NCBI RefSeq assembly: GCF_000648615.1
Contig: NZ_JFZC01000004.1
Location: forward strand, 80,959 to 144,958
DNA: 64,000 nt
Origin: Sporolactobacillus terrae DSM 11697
GTDB lineage: Bacteria > Bacillota > Bacilli > Bacillales > Sporolactobacillaceae
Direction of reading: 5' to 3'
The notes under the pieces were generated by a model. The model saw nothing but the letters and a program-made list of their open reading frames with translations. It was not told the DNA's origin and did no database searches. Below, piece after piece: positions 25,864-35,400 of the stretch (position 1 is the first letter of the stretch; each line of letters starts with the position of its first letter). The position numbers were made by a program, and so were the translations under genes.

Positions 25864-26703
25864 TTAGCTTCTTAGCGCACGATCAACTGCCGCACCATAG
25901 CCTTCGCCAAACATGATCAAGTGACAAAGCAGATAGTACAGCTGATACCATGGAACGCGTGCTTGCCATCCTTCTTCAAGTGGATACGCTTCTTGATAAG
26001 CTTGATAAAATTCAGATCCGAATCCTCCAAAAAGCAGCGTCATCGCCAAATCCATCTCTCGGTTCCCGTAGAAAACAGACGGATCAATCAAAACAGGATC
26101 ACCGTTTCGATCATACATAATATTTCCACCCCAAAGATCACCATGAAGCAGACTTGGTGTCACGGTGCGGTTTTTGTAGGTTTGGCTGAATCGTTCGCCG
26201 AATCGTTCAAAGGCCTGCTGACGCGTAACATTCCAATACCCGCGCGCTTCTGCGTAACCGATGAGCGGCCCCAGTTTTCGTTCAAGATAAAAGGTTGCCC
26301 AATCCTTTTCACGCCGATTATCCTGGGGCAGCTGACCGGCGTAACTATTAAATGCAAAGCCGAATCGCGTGTCCGTTTGTCGATGTACATGTGCAAGGAC
26401 GCGGCCAAGCTTTGCTTCATTCCGACGTGTCCCCTCTGCAATCCACTCAAGGATTAAGTAATCCTGAGCCCCGATCACTCCTTTATGTATAACTTTTGGC
26501 GTACGAGCGGCCTTTCTCAGCAGTTCCAGCCCAGTGGCTTCCGAAGTGAAAAAGTTGTTATCGGTATGCTTATGAAGTTTTAAAAAGTAGCGCCGATCAC
26601 CTGAATAGATGCTATATGCATCATTGATGTCGCCGCCGGGTACCGATTGAACGTCATGAATCGATTTAAGGGGCAGCTGCGTTATGATTTGCTTTGATAA
26701 CAT
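25864..26703 (-). CDS. Fructosamine-3-kinase / aminoglycoside-phosphotransferase-fold kinase
   Basis: A 279-residue protein with the small-molecule kinase fold. Visible are the catalytic loop LLHGDLWGGNIMYD, the metal-binding LIDPSVFYGNREMDLAM, and the N-terminal lysine segment DRRYFLKLHK. These features match the fructosamine-kinase family, which phosphorylates ketoamines on glycated proteins or free glycated amines so that they break down. AAGGAGGAAC upstream of ATG 26701-26703 sets the start. It follows the P1 peptidase gene by about 60 bases and may share its transcript. Confidence 0.87.
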   Translation of the reverse strand: MLSKQIITQLPLKSIHDVQSVPGGDINDAYSIYSGDRRYFLKLHKHTDNNFFTSEATGLELLRKAARTPKVIHKGVIGAQDYLILEWIAEGTRRNEAKLGRVLAHVHRQTDTRFGFAFNSYAGQLPQDNRREKDWATFYLERKLGPLIGYAEARGYWNVTRQQAFERFGERFSQTYKNRTVTPSLLHGDLWGGNIMYDRNGDPVLIDPSVFYGNREMDLAMTLLFGGFGSEFYQAYQEAYPLEEGWQARVPWYQLYYLLCHLIMFGEGYGAAVDRALRS

Positions 26704-26764
26704 GAGTCGTTCCTCCTTGTCTGTACCATGTTTAACTCGACCACAGTATATAAATATTTGCTGA

Positions 26765-27865
26765 TTACGTAATGCTAAGTCCAAGTTTATCCATCAAAAA
26801 AGCAACTTGCGCGTCTGGCTGCTCCGCTTGAAGTGCTTTCATTGCGTCACAGAATGAGTGAATCGGTCTGCCCTGCCGATCAACGGTTGCATCCGCATGG
26901 ATAAGCGAGCTAAGTACCGACTCTTCTACCACGGATGCCGTCGCTCGAAAAAGCGAATCCATGACACTTTCGTGAAGCGACACATGCGTGGTCAACATTG
27001 TAGTTGAAGCATGCGGGATACGATTTGCTGTTGAGAAAGCGAGTGCAATTTCTCCACTGCCATTCCCGATAAACGCTCCTGTTCGTGAGATGCCCACACT
27101 GGAACGTTTGCATAGCCGTGTTAATTGCCGATGATCCAAAGGTAAATCCGTTGCCAAAATAACAAGGATGCTCCCTTTCTCCACTTCTTCATTTTCTTTG
27201 AAAAATGGATGCAACTTCGTACCAATTGGGCATCCGTAGATATTTAAATCACGCAGGCTCCCAAAATTCGACAGTACAAGTGAACCAATGGTAAAGGGAA
27301 GCCCATCAATGACGACTTGACGCGATGCTGAGCCGATCCCGCCTTTAAGCCCGTAACAACACATGCCTGTTCCTGCACCGATCGCCCCTTCAGCGAAAGT
27401 ATGTTCCACCGAAGCGATTGCTTGATTGACGTGCAGCTCCTGAATCGCCATTGCTCGAATATCATTAATCGTCCCATCGTTACATTCTAAAACAAGCGGA
27501 TTCACGGTGCACGTTGTATCCCCTATGTCTGCATTCTGATTCAGCATATACTTAATCAACGCATTCATTGCTGTGCCCACAGCAAATGTGTTTGTCAGTA
27601 AGATCGGCGTTTCCAGTGAGCCAAGTTCATTGATCTGAATTAAACCGACACTCTTGCCAAATCCATTAATTATATGCGCAGCTGCAGGGAGTTTGGATTG
27701 AAACAGGTTGCTCGTTTGCGGAAGAATGGCGGTTACGCCGGTGTTTATTTGCTCCGTTTTGATTGTTGAATGTCCAACTGTAACGCCGGGTACATCCGTA
27801 ATTAGATTTAGTGGTCCTTTCATGCCAACGCTTAATTCATCATAAAGCGGCTTATTTAACCCCAT
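26765..27865 (-). CDS. P1 family peptidase (DmpA / L-aminopeptidase type)
   Basis: About 366 residues of an N-terminal-nucleophile hydrolase. The chain opens with ITDVPGVTVGH, contains GGIGSASR in the middle, and has the self-cleavage site before the Ser of GNGSGEIALAF near residue 270, where the precursor splits into two subunits. The family releases N-terminal amino acids from amides or short peptides. The start is ambiguous: ATG 27863-27865 has AAAGGAG at 13 bases, while ATG 27875-27877 is only one base from it. The kinase gene follows on the same strand. Confidence 0.88.
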   Translation of the reverse strand: MGLNKPLYDELSVGMKGPLNLITDVPGVTVGHSTIKTEQINTGVTAILPQTSNLFQSKLPAAAHIINGFGKSVGLIQINELGSLETPILLTNTFAVGTAMNALIKYMLNQNADIGDTTCTVNPLVLECNDGTINDIRAMAIQELHVNQAIASVEHTFAEGAIGAGTGMCCYGLKGGIGSASRQVVIDGLPFTIGSLVLSNFGSLRDLNIYGCPIGTKLHPFFKENEEVEKGSILVILATDLPLDHRQLTRLCKRSSVGISRTGAFIGNGSGEIALAFSTANRIPHASTTMLTTHVSLHESVMDSLFRATASVVEESVLSSLIHADATVDRQGRPIHSFCDAMKALQAEQPDAQVAFLMDKLGLSIT

Positions 27866-28021
27866 AATCGCATGCATACTCCTTTAATGGTCGAAAAATT
27901 AATTCGATAAATAAGATAGATCTATTTCTCCCCATTCTATCATAACAGCATCAATGCTTTGCACTGAAAAGGGACTGGCAGCGCGCGGAACACGAATTAA
28001 CGATCATCTGAAGAAACACAA

Positions 28022-28061
28022 AAAAGCTGCCGTTTCCTGTTGATCATGAAACGACAGCTTT
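28022..28061 (-). terminator. Terminator after htpG
   Basis: On the minus strand AAAGCTGTCGTTTC pairs with GAAACGGCAGCTTT (one G-U), followed by T residues. It stands about 20 bases past the htpG stop codon. Confidence 0.88.
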
Positions 28062-28083
28062 CTTAAATTAGAGTTCGTCTGCC

Positions 28084-29967
28084 TCAGCCCATTAACTCAC
28101 AGATATTTTTGGAGAAGGCGACGGGGTCTTGAATTGGAAGCCCCTCAATTAATCGCGCTTGATTATACAAAAGACTCGTATAGAGGGCAACCTTGTTCTG
28201 GTCATTTAGATCGAAAGCGGCCTTTAAAGCCTTAAAAACGTCATGATTTGTATTCACTTCAAGAACTTTATCCGCTTTAATGTTTTCATTATTCGGCATT
28301 TGATTCAATACTTTTTCCATTTCAATCGATACTTCACCCTCCGTTGCAAAGCAAACCGGATATGACTTCAAGCGTTTCGAAGCACGAACACCCTTTACTT
28401 GATCAGACAGAACTTCTTTCATCTTATCAAATAGGCCTTTATTCGCTTTTTCTTCTGCTTCATCCTGTTTCTTTTCTGAGTCATCCTCAATGCCAAGATC
28501 ACTGCTGGATACCGATTTGAATGCTTTTTCTTTATAACTCTGAAGCATTTTGATTGCAAATTCATCGATATCTTCAGTGAAGTAGAGGATTTCAAATCCT
28601 TTATCTGCGACAAGTTCCGTTTGCGGAAGTTTACTGATCTTTTCGATTGAATCGCCGACCGCATAATAGATATATTTTTGTTCTTCAGGCATCCGTGATA
28701 CATATTCACCCAGAGTAACCATTTTCTTTTCTGTTGACGAATAGAACATCAGCAGGTCTTGAAGATCATCCTTGTGCTGACCGAAATCTGAGTAAACGCC
28801 ATATTTCAACTGGCGACCGAATGCTTTAAAAAATGTTTCATACTTTTCACGATCATCTTTCAGCAGTTTTTGCAGTTCCTTTTTAATTTTATGATTAATA
28901 TTCTTAGCAATTAATTTCAACTGCTTGTCCTGCTGCAAGATTTCGCGTGAAATATTTAGTGAAAGGTCTTCAGAATCGACAATTCCTTTGACGAAACTGA
29001 AATAGTCCGGCAGCAGATCCGCACATTTTTCCATAATCATGACGCCGTTTGAATACAGTTCCAAACCTTTTTCATATTCCTTTGAATAGTAATCGAAGGG
29101 AATGTTTTCTGGAATGTAGAGGATTGCATGGTAGCGAATCATACCGTCTGCTTGAATATTAATGTAACGCAGCGGTGTGTCAAAACCATAATGCTTCTCT
29201 TTATAGAAGTTTTCATAGTCTTCAGGTTTAAGCTCCGATTTATTTTTACGCCAGATCGGAACCATGCTGTTAATCGTTTGAACGTCTTTTACTTCTTCAA
29301 ATTCCTTGTCGTTGTCTTTCTTTGGGCGGCTCTCAGTGATTTCCATTTTAATTGGATAGCGAATGAAATCTGAATATTTCTTTATAATTTCGCGCAGACG
29401 GTATTCTTCCAAATACTCGCTGTACTTGTCATCCTCAGTATCCTCCTTGAGGGTCAAAATGATATCGGTACCCACCGAGTCCTTGTCCGCGGTTGTGAGG
29501 GTGTAGCCGTCGATGCCTTCCGATTCCCACTTAAATGCTTGATCGCTATCCAGCGCTTTACTGATTACGGTTACCTTATCTGCTACCATGAATGCCGAAT
29601 AGAAGCCGACACCGAATTGACCGATAATGTCATGGTCGTCTTTCGATTCATTTTCCGATTTGAATTTTAAGGAACCGCTTTGCGCAATCGTGCCCAAATT
29701 TTCTTCCAGATCTTCCTCAGTCATGCCAATCCCGGTATCGGAGATTTTTAACGTACGGTTTTCTTTATCCGTTTTGATTTCAATAGAGTAATGGTCTTTG
29801 TCAAAATTAATTGCGTCATCGGTGAGCGCGCGATAATAGATCTTATCAATCGCATCGCTGGCGTTAGAAATGAGCTCTCTCAAAAAGATTTCTTTCTGAG
29901 AATAGATCGAGTGGATCATCATTTCCATCAATTTTTTGGATTCTGCCTTAAATTCTTTTACTGCCAT
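28084..29967 (-). CDS. htpG: Chaperone HtpG (Hsp90)
   Basis: A 627-residue Hsp90 of full bacterial length. The N-terminal GHKL ATPase shows [21 protein letters not shown] and [15 protein letters not shown]. The middle domain (about 220-490) contains [10 protein letters not shown], and a C-terminal dimerisation domain follows. It is an ATP-dependent chaperone. GGGGAT lies eight bases before ATG 29965-29967. A perfect CIRCE operator and a consensus sigma-A promoter lie about 60-120 bases upstream, so HrcA should repress it. In B. subtilis htpG is a class III heat-shock gene without CIRCE, so control differs here. Confidence 0.97.
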   Translation of the reverse strand: MAVKEFKAESKKLMEMMIHSIYSQKEIFLRELISNASDAIDKIYYRALTDDAINFDKDHYSIEIKTDKENRTLKISDTGIGMTEEDLEENLGTIAQSGSLKFKSENESKDDHDIIGQFGVGFYSAFMVADKVTVISKALDSDQAFKWESEGIDGYTLTTADKDSVGTDIILTLKEDTEDDKYSEYLEEYRLREIIKKYSDFIRYPIKMEITESRPKKDNDKEFEEVKDVQTINSMVPIWRKNKSELKPEDYENFYKEKHYGFDTPLRYINIQADGMIRYHAILYIPENIPFDYYSKEYEKGLELYSNGVMIMEKCADLLPDYFSFVKGIVDSEDLSLNISREILQQDKQLKLIAKNINHKIKKELQKLLKDDREKYETFFKAFGRQLKYGVYSDFGQHKDDLQDLLMFYSSTEKKMVTLGEYVSRMPEEQKYIYYAVGDSIEKISKLPQTELVADKGFEILYFTEDIDEFAIKMLQSYKEKAFKSVSSSDLGIEDDSEKKQDEAEEKANKGLFDKMKEVLSDQVKGVRASKRLKSYPVCFATEGEVSIEMEKVLNQMPNNENIKADKVLEVNTNHDVFKALKAAFDLNDQNKVALYTSLLYNQARLIEGLPIQDPVAFSKNICELMG

Positions 29968-30021
29968 CAGTAATCCCCTTTCTCGTGAACCTCTATGTGA
30001 ATGAGTTTTCCTACGCAAAGA

Positions 30022-30048
30022 TTAGCACTCTATAGCAAAGAGTGCTAA
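30022..30048 (-). promoter_or_regulatory. CIRCE operator (HrcA binding site)
   Basis: A perfect inverted repeat TTAGCACTC-N9-GAGTGCTAA matches the CIRCE consensus at all 18 arm positions. It begins eight bases downstream of the -10 box of the htpG promoter, the usual place for HrcA repression of groE and hrcA-dnaK operons. Confidence 0.95.
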
Positions 30049-30055
30049 CACTCTT

Positions 30056-30084
30056 TTTATAGCCTATACGAACGGTTTTGTCAA
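30056..30084 (-). promoter_or_regulatory. Sigma-A promoter of htpG
   Basis: On the minus strand consensus TTGACA (30079-30084) and TATAAA (30056-30061) are 17 bases apart. The CIRCE operator follows directly, covering the expected start of transcription. Confidence 0.9.
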
Positions 30085-30118
30085 ATGAATGGTGATGCGC
30101 TGTTTCCCTAATAAAACG

Positions 30119-30148
30119 TTTACCTATTTTTCTTATCCATGATACAAT
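30119..30148 (+). promoter_or_regulatory. Possible promoter of the histidine phosphatase gene
   Basis: TTTACC at 30119-30124 and TACAAT at 30143-30148 are separated by 18 bases, about 35 bases before the ATG of the gene at 30184. It is divergent from the htpG promoter. Confidence 0.4.
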
Positions 30149-30183
30149 CGCAAAAGAAAGTTATACAAATTGAGGGTGAATGA

Positions 30184-30834
30184 ATGAAAACACTTTATAT
30201 TGTTCGCCATGGCGAAACACTATTAAACTTGCTTAATCGCTCACAAGGGTGGGCAGATTCCCCTTTAACACAAAAGGGTACGGATCAGGCAATTGACTTA
30301 GGAAATAGATTTGGGAAGGCTGGCATCCATTTCGATAGCGCCTTCTGCAGCGATACCGGGCGTGCCCGGCAAACCGTGCAACAGATTTTGATGTCCTCCA
30401 ACAACACAACTGCACGGGTTCAGGAAAACATTCATCTCCGTGAAGCCTCTTTTGGCCGTTTTGAGGGAGCAGACAATGATGAAATGTGGGCACAAGGAGG
30501 TGCTGCTGTCGGCGAAACCGGAATGAGCAGAAAATCATCGATCGGCCGTAAGATTAAAGCACTCTCGGGAATTAAACGTTTAGACACAATTCATTACGCC
30601 GAAGACTATACCGACGTTCAGAAGAGAATCAAGTCCTTTCAAGAAACACTTTGTCACACCCATGCTTCGAACATTCTGATCGTCACCCATTCCCTATATA
30701 TCTGCTGTCTCGTTTACACACTAATCGATGATCAACAAGTGATCGACAAAGTTCCCAATTGCAGTGTCACGAAACTGACCTTGGAAAACAACAAGTTTCA
30801 GCTTGGCTACATTGGACGCACCAACCAATTTTAA
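30184..30834 (+). CDS. Histidine phosphatase family protein
   Basis: A 216-residue phosphoglycerate-mutase-fold protein. The phospho-accepting His lies in IVRHGETLLN at the N-terminus, the second basic residue in CSDTGRARQT, and the late His in LIVTHSLYI. The family includes small-molecule phosphatases such as PhoE and cofactor-degrading enzymes; specificity is open. It is not the glycolytic mutase, since a separate GpmA is encoded 2 kb away. GAGGGTGA before the ATG is a good ribosome site. Confidence 0.87.
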   Translation: MKTLYIVRHGETLLNLLNRSQGWADSPLTQKGTDQAIDLGNRFGKAGIHFDSAFCSDTGRARQTVQQILMSSNNTTARVQENIHLREASFGRFEGADNDEMWAQGGAAVGETGMSRKSSIGRKIKALSGIKRLDTIHYAEDYTDVQKRIKSFQETLCHTHASNILIVTHSLYICCLVYTLIDDQQVIDKVPNCSVTKLTLENNKFQLGYIGRTNQF

Positions 30835-30877
30835 ACAAATTTTAAACAAATTTTAGCGAAGCAATTGATGAAAACCA

Positions 30878-30918
30878 AAAAGAGGAGATCTTATGAATTC
30901 ATGAGACCTCCTCTTTCA
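30878..30918. terminator. Bidirectional terminator
   Basis: AAAGAGGAGATCT and AGACCTCCTCTTT pair with one or two wobbles around TATGAATTCATG. It separates the histidine phosphatase gene from the converging alaT. A short direct repeat of TTTTAAACAAA at 30832-30855 precedes it. Confidence 0.75.
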
Positions 30919-30968
30919 ATCGCTCACTAGTTAACAGCTTCAAATGGATGACCCCATAATCCTGCTGA

Positions 30969-32135
30969 TTAAAGATTGTCGACAAAATGACGAATACGTT
31001 TCATCGCTTCTCTCAATTGATGCATTGACGTCGCATAGGAGCAGCGTACATACCCTTCGCCACTGTCTCCGAACGCATTGCCGGGAACAACGACGACACG
31101 TTCCTCATGAAGCAAACGCTTGGCAAACGATTCGGAATCCATGCCGGTTGATTCAATGTTCGGGAATGTATAAAAAGCGCCTTCAGGTTTGTAACAAGAA
31201 AGCCCCATCTCATTCAATGACTCAACAACAAAGTTGCGCCGCAAACGGTAACTTTTGCGCATTTCCGCCATATCGGATCGCCCATTGCGTAACCCTTCTA
31301 ATGCGGCGTATTGGGCCATGGTTGACGCACACATAATGGCATATTGATGGATCTTCAGCATCCCCTGCGTGATCTCTGCTGGCGCGCAGACAAAACCGAG
31401 CCGCCAACCGGTCATTGCCATATCTTTCGAAAAACCACTCACTAAAATCGTCCGTTCCCGCATCCCATCGATTGCGGCAAAACTAGTATATAGATCGTCA
31501 TAGACGAGTTCCGCATAAATTTCATCGGAGAGAATCAGCAGGTCATGCTTTTCAGCAACACCGGCAACCTGTTCCATCTCTTCCTTGCTCAGCATGGAAC
31601 CGGTTGGGTTGTTTGGTGAACAAATCATAATCGCTTTTGTTCGTTCCGTGACGGCGTCTTCCAACTGACGGGCTTGCACCTTAAAATCATTCTCTTTTTC
31701 TGCTGCTACAATAACGGGAGTACCTCCGGCTAGAGTGACGAGCGGCGCGTAAGAAACAAAGCACGGTTCAACCACCAATACTTCGTCCCCCGGATCGAGA
31801 ATCGCACGCAGCGCAATGTCGATTGCTTCGCTTGCGCCAACCGTAACGGTAATCTCATGCGCCGGATCATAGGAAACACAATAATAGTCGTCAACGTATT
31901 TCGCAATCGCTTCACGAAGTTCCAGCAAGCCGGCATTAGCTGTGTAGGAAGTATGGCCGTCCTCCAATGAAAGAATGGCTGCTTCCCGCACATTCCAAGG
32001 CGTTACAAAATCCGGTTCTCCAACACCGAGCGAAATAACATCCGTCATCCCGGCAGTCGCATCAAAAAATTTGCGGATTCCTGAAGGTTTCAGGTTTTGA
32101 ACATGATTTGCAAGATATGATGTTTTCAGCACCAT
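30969..32135 (-). CDS. alaT: Aminotransferase class I/II, probable alanine transaminase AlaT (YugH-like)
   Basis: A 388-residue PLP enzyme. The motifs are SPNNPTG, the Schiff-base lysine in SGFSKDMAMTGWRLGF, and RCSYATS near the end with the substrate-binding Arg. The gene starts one base inside the stop of a Lrp/AsnC regulator gene (TAATG overlap). This pair matches alaR-alaT (yugG-yugH) of B. subtilis, where AlaT makes alanine from pyruvate. Sequence alone would allow an aspartate aminotransferase; the neighbour favours alanine. Confidence 0.85.
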   Translation of the reverse strand: MVLKTSYLANHVQNLKPSGIRKFFDATAGMTDVISLGVGEPDFVTPWNVREAAILSLEDGHTSYTANAGLLELREAIAKYVDDYYCVSYDPAHEITVTVGASEAIDIALRAILDPGDEVLVVEPCFVSYAPLVTLAGGTPVIVAAEKENDFKVQARQLEDAVTERTKAIMICSPNNPTGSMLSKEEMEQVAGVAEKHDLLILSDEIYAELVYDDLYTSFAAIDGMRERTILVSGFSKDMAMTGWRLGFVCAPAEITQGMLKIHQYAIMCASTMAQYAALEGLRNGRSDMAEMRKSYRLRRNFVVESLNEMGLSCYKPEGAFYTFPNIESTGMDSESFAKRLLHEERVVVVPGNAFGDSGEGYVRCSYATSMHQLREAMKRIRHFVDNL

Positions 32136-32635
32136 TACGGCGACACCACAATTCGTTTATCCCGATCATCCGAGTCATAAATTGTCCCATCGTGCTTAAA
32201 TTTCTTCAAAACAAAATGAGTTGTCGTTGAAATGACTCCTTCGATTGTGGATAATTTCTGACTGACAAAATGGGCAACGTCATTGACCGATTGCCCCTCC
32301 ACTTGAACCGACAAATCGTAGGTTCCCGACATCAGATAGACGGACTTGACCTCTTTATGCCGATAGATCCGTTTCGCAACTTCATTGAAACCGACATCTC
32401 TTTTCGGTGTCACTTTAACATCAATCATTGCCGTTACACCCTGATGTCCGTCAATCTTTGTCCAGTCAACAAGAGATACATAACGAACAATGACTTTTTG
32501 ATCTTCAAGTTTTTTCACAATTTGACTGATTTGATCTACACTCAGATCCGTCATTTTTGCAAGCTCATCATTCGTGAGACGTGCATCTTTCTCTAAAATA
32601 CCCGCGATTTCGATTTCCGTTGCGGTCAGTTTCAC
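32135..32635 (-). CDS. alaR: Lrp/AsnC family transcriptional regulator, AlaR (YugG-like)
   Basis: A 166-residue regulator. An AsnC-type winged helix (about 5-55, LTNDELAKMTDLSVDQISQIV) is followed by a RAM effector domain with SVYLMSGTYDLSVQV. The start GTG 32633-32635 is chosen because GAGAGGA lies nine bases upstream; an in-frame ATG three codons earlier is too close to it. It is translationally coupled to the aminotransferase gene and probably controls it in response to an amino acid such as alanine. Confidence 0.85.
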   Translation of the reverse strand: MKLTATEIEIAGILEKDARLTNDELAKMTDLSVDQISQIVKKLEDQKVIVRYVSLVDWTKIDGHQGVTAMIDVKVTPKRDVGFNEVAKRIYRHKEVKSVYLMSGTYDLSVQVEGQSVNDVAHFVSQKLSTIEGVISTTTHFVLKKFKHDGTIYDSDDRDKRIVVSP

Positions 32636-32835
32636 CTTAATCATTCCTCTCTTGATGATCCTGCATAAATAAGCTAAAAACATTATATAACGTTCTGGCC
32701 GCATGAACCACTTTTTTATCATAAAGCGGGCAACCCTTTTTGTGTCGCCGGGATTATTGGAAAAACATTTTCAATAAAGTATACTAACAAGTAACAAGTT
32801 TTTTTGATTTTGATCGCGGTGTGGAGGGTATACGC

Positions 32836-33534
32836 ATGAAATTAGTTGTCGTACGTCATGGAGAAAGTGAATTTAACGAATTGAACCTGTTTTCCGGCTG
32901 GGAAGACGTTGATTTGACAAATAAAGGCATTAAAGAAGCCAAACATGCCGGGGCTCTATTGGCTAACCAGAACTTGAGTTTCGACGCTGCCTTTACTTCC
33001 GTATTAAAGCGTTCCATCAAATCATTAAACTACATATTAGAAAGATTGGATCAAGAATGGATTCCTGTACATAAGTCATGGCGGCTCAACGAACGGAGCT
33101 ATGGCGCCTTGCAGCGATTAAACAAGGCCGAAACAGCTGAAAAAGAAGGAAAAGAACGTGTCAATCGCTGGAGAAAAAGTTATGACGCACTTCCGCCGAT
33201 GTTGAATGTTTCCGATCCAAGACACCCGGTCCATGATCGCAGGTATCATAACATTGACCCGCACGCCCTTCCTGGAGGAGAGAGTTTGAAAACAACATTG
33301 GATCGTGTCCTTCCTTTTTGGACGGATCAGATTGCACCTTTACTGCGTGACGGAAATAATGTGCTTGTTGTCAGTCATCGCAACACATTGCGCGCATTAG
33401 TAAAACATCTTGAAAATCTGTCTGATGAAGAGATTGTCCATGTTGATGTTCCTACAGGGGTACCGGTTATCTTTGAGTTTGATCAAGCGTTGACGCTTGT
33501 CTCAAAAAAAGAACTGCTCAGTAAAGAAACATAA
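32836..33534 (+). CDS. gpmA: 2,3-bisphosphoglycerate-dependent phosphoglycerate mutase
   Basis: A 232-residue enzyme. The catalytic His is in VVVRHGESEFN; the family-specific insertion YGALQRLNKAETAEKEG, the PRH-like SDPRHPVHDRRY and LVVSHRNTLRAL are present. It interconverts 3- and 2-phosphoglycerate in glycolysis. The start ATG at 32836 is used because GGAGGG stands seven bases upstream. A few residues are unusual (R for G in GALQGLNK), but all catalytic residues are intact. It is monocistronic, apart from a possible link to the MATE gene 48 bases on. Confidence 0.94.
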   Translation: MKLVVVRHGESEFNELNLFSGWEDVDLTNKGIKEAKHAGALLANQNLSFDAAFTSVLKRSIKSLNYILERLDQEWIPVHKSWRLNERSYGALQRLNKAETAEKEGKERVNRWRKSYDALPPMLNVSDPRHPVHDRRYHNIDPHALPGGESLKTTLDRVLPFWTDQIAPLLRDGNNVLVVSHRNTLRALVKHLENLSDEEIVHVDVPTGVPVIFEFDQALTLVSKKELLSKET

Positions 33535-33581
33535 TTTATTTTTACGCAGCGAGTGGCGCTGTGTTGGTTAAGGCTGGTTGA

Positions 33582-34934
33582 TTGGATTTGAATGTACCAT
33601 TAAGGAAGAAATGCCGTGACATACTTGTTTTAGCGATTCCGGCGATGATTGAAAGTCTTTTGCAAACTGTAGTCGGTTTTGTCGATACACTTTTTGTTGC
33701 GCGATTGGGATTGACTGAAGTTACAGCCGTCGGCGTGGCAAATACATTGCTTGCCGTTTATATTGCAGTGTTTATGGCAATTGGTATTGGAACTTCATCA
33801 CTGATTGCGAAGCATATCGGCGCCGGAGATCTGGAAACGGCTCGGGAAGCCGCATGCAGATCGACACGGATCGCACTGATTGCAGGCTTTATCTTTGGCT
33901 TAGTTACACTAATCCTTGCGGAACCGTTGCTTAAGCTCATGGGTGCGGATGGTGAAGTGCTCCGTCAAGCGGCCCTCTATTTCCGTATTGTTGGCACCCC
34001 TTCGTTTGTTATTTCGTTAATGCTTCATTTAGGTAACGTATTGCGTGCTTCAGGAAATACAGTTTCGCCAATGATGATCAGTTTCTGGATGAATCTGATT
34101 CATATTGTACTTGATTATCTACTCATTTTCGGTATTTTTTCATTTAGCGGATTCGGCGTCTGCGGTGCTGCGATTGCAACCGTATTGACCCGAGTGATTG
34201 GTTCTGCTCTTTTAATCGTTGCAATGAAAAAATCACCCGTACATTTCTCATTTAAACGTCATACATCGTCTGAGCACAGCACATTGACTCGCGAAATTAT
34301 CCGACTATCGATTCCTGCAACAGGAGAACGACTGGTTATGCGGCTGGGTCAAGTGGTTTATCTCGGTTTAATCGTTCATATGGGAACAGAGATTTATGCT
34401 GCCAACGCAATTGCCGAAAACATCGAAACATTTGCTTATCTGCCTGGGCTTGGGTTAAGTGTCGCTGCAACGGTGCTCGTCGGTAAGCAGCTCGGTGCGA
34501 AAAAATATGCTCTTGCCTATTCCTATGGGCGATTAACTGTACTCATTTCGGTTGCAATTATGAGTATCACTGGCGTGCTGTTATTCTTTTTAACGCCTTT
34601 TATGGCGTTCTGGTTTACTGGACAGGTTCATACGGCATCAATGATTACATTGGCGATGCGGATCGATGCCTTTTTCATGCCCCCACTTGCCGTCGGCCTT
34701 GTGCTCGCCGGCGCGCTTCAAGGAGCAGGTGATACGAAAACACCGCTGTATAGTACAGCAATCGGTATGTGGGGCATTCGCGTTCTGTTTATTTATCTGC
34801 TCGGTGTAAAGGGCGGAATGGGCATTGCCGGAATTTGGATTGCCCAAGGGATTGATTTGACGGTAAAAGCATTGTTTCTCTATTATTGTTTCCGGAAATT
34901 GTTCAAGCGCATCAAAAGTGCTCAAAACGAATAG
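33582..34934 (+). CDS. MATE family efflux transporter
   Basis: A 450-residue protein with 12 predicted transmembrane helices in two repeated halves, the MATE layout. MIESLLQTVVGFVDTLFVARLG at the start and GAGDTKTPLYSTAIGMW in the second half are family-typical. It should export cationic drugs or metabolites using a Na+ or H+ gradient. The start appears to be TTG at 33582 with AAGG about ten bases upstream; no better start exists near. It follows gpmA closely. Confidence 0.9.
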   Translation: MDLNVPLRKKCRDILVLAIPAMIESLLQTVVGFVDTLFVARLGLTEVTAVGVANTLLAVYIAVFMAIGIGTSSLIAKHIGAGDLETAREAACRSTRIALIAGFIFGLVTLILAEPLLKLMGADGEVLRQAALYFRIVGTPSFVISLMLHLGNVLRASGNTVSPMMISFWMNLIHIVLDYLLIFGIFSFSGFGVCGAAIATVLTRVIGSALLIVAMKKSPVHFSFKRHTSSEHSTLTREIIRLSIPATGERLVMRLGQVVYLGLIVHMGTEIYAANAIAENIETFAYLPGLGLSVAATVLVGKQLGAKKYALAYSYGRLTVLISVAIMSITGVLLFFLTPFMAFWFTGQVHTASMITLAMRIDAFFMPPLAVGLVLAGALQGAGDTKTPLYSTAIGMWGIRVLFIYLLGVKGGMGIAGIWIAQGIDLTVKALFLYYCFRKLFKRIKSAQNE

Positions 34935-35075
34935 TGCGCCCTCTGCTGTTTAGGCCCTAAGTGATGCTTCTTTTGGGTAATGAACCAAATAAAAAATAGA
35001 TCGTTCGTCCCTTCTCATAAAAAGATCATGGCCTATAATGAAGTCAATAGAGTCAGGAGAGGTGGGACGGGTGGG

Positions 35076-35369
35076 ATGCAGGTGCCTCAGGTTCGTACAG
35101 TGATCACTACCGGTCAGTCGTTAAAGAATACATATAACCAATTAAAAGCACTGGAACAAGAAAAAAGGGCTTGGCAATACGAGGAAGATCGAACTCATTT
35201 CTCAACCAAGGATGTAACGGATCAAAGAAAATTAAATCAAATTGCTGTGAAAATTGGTGCCCTGAATCGACAGATTAACCAAATTCATGTGCAACAGTCG
35301 ATCGCTTCTCAAGACACACTGACCATTAGCAGCACCGCGATCAACCAGTATCGTTTCCATAACGAATAA
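35076..35369 (+). CDS. Small helical protein, unknown function
   Basis: About 97 residues from the chosen ATG (MQVPQVRTVITTG). The region SLKNTYNQLKALEQEKRAWQYEE and KLNQIAVKIGALNRQINQIH predicts two amphipathic helices. The frame is open back to 34980, giving up to 129 residues, but the AGGAGAGG and GGTGGG tracts favour the later start. A strong terminator follows, which supports a real transcription unit. No family is recognised. Confidence 0.55.
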   Translation: MQVPQVRTVITTGQSLKNTYNQLKALEQEKRAWQYEEDRTHFSTKDVTDQRKLNQIAVKIGALNRQINQIHVQQSIASQDTLTISSTAINQYRFHNE

Positions 35370-35400
35370 GAGAGCCAAAATTGGCTCTCATTTCTTTTTT
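35370..35400 (+). terminator. Terminator
   Basis: GAGAGCCAA and TTGGCTCTC form a perfect stem with a two-base turn, followed by ATTTCTTTTTT on the plus strand. It separates the small helical protein gene from the converging condensation-fold gene. Confidence 0.88.
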
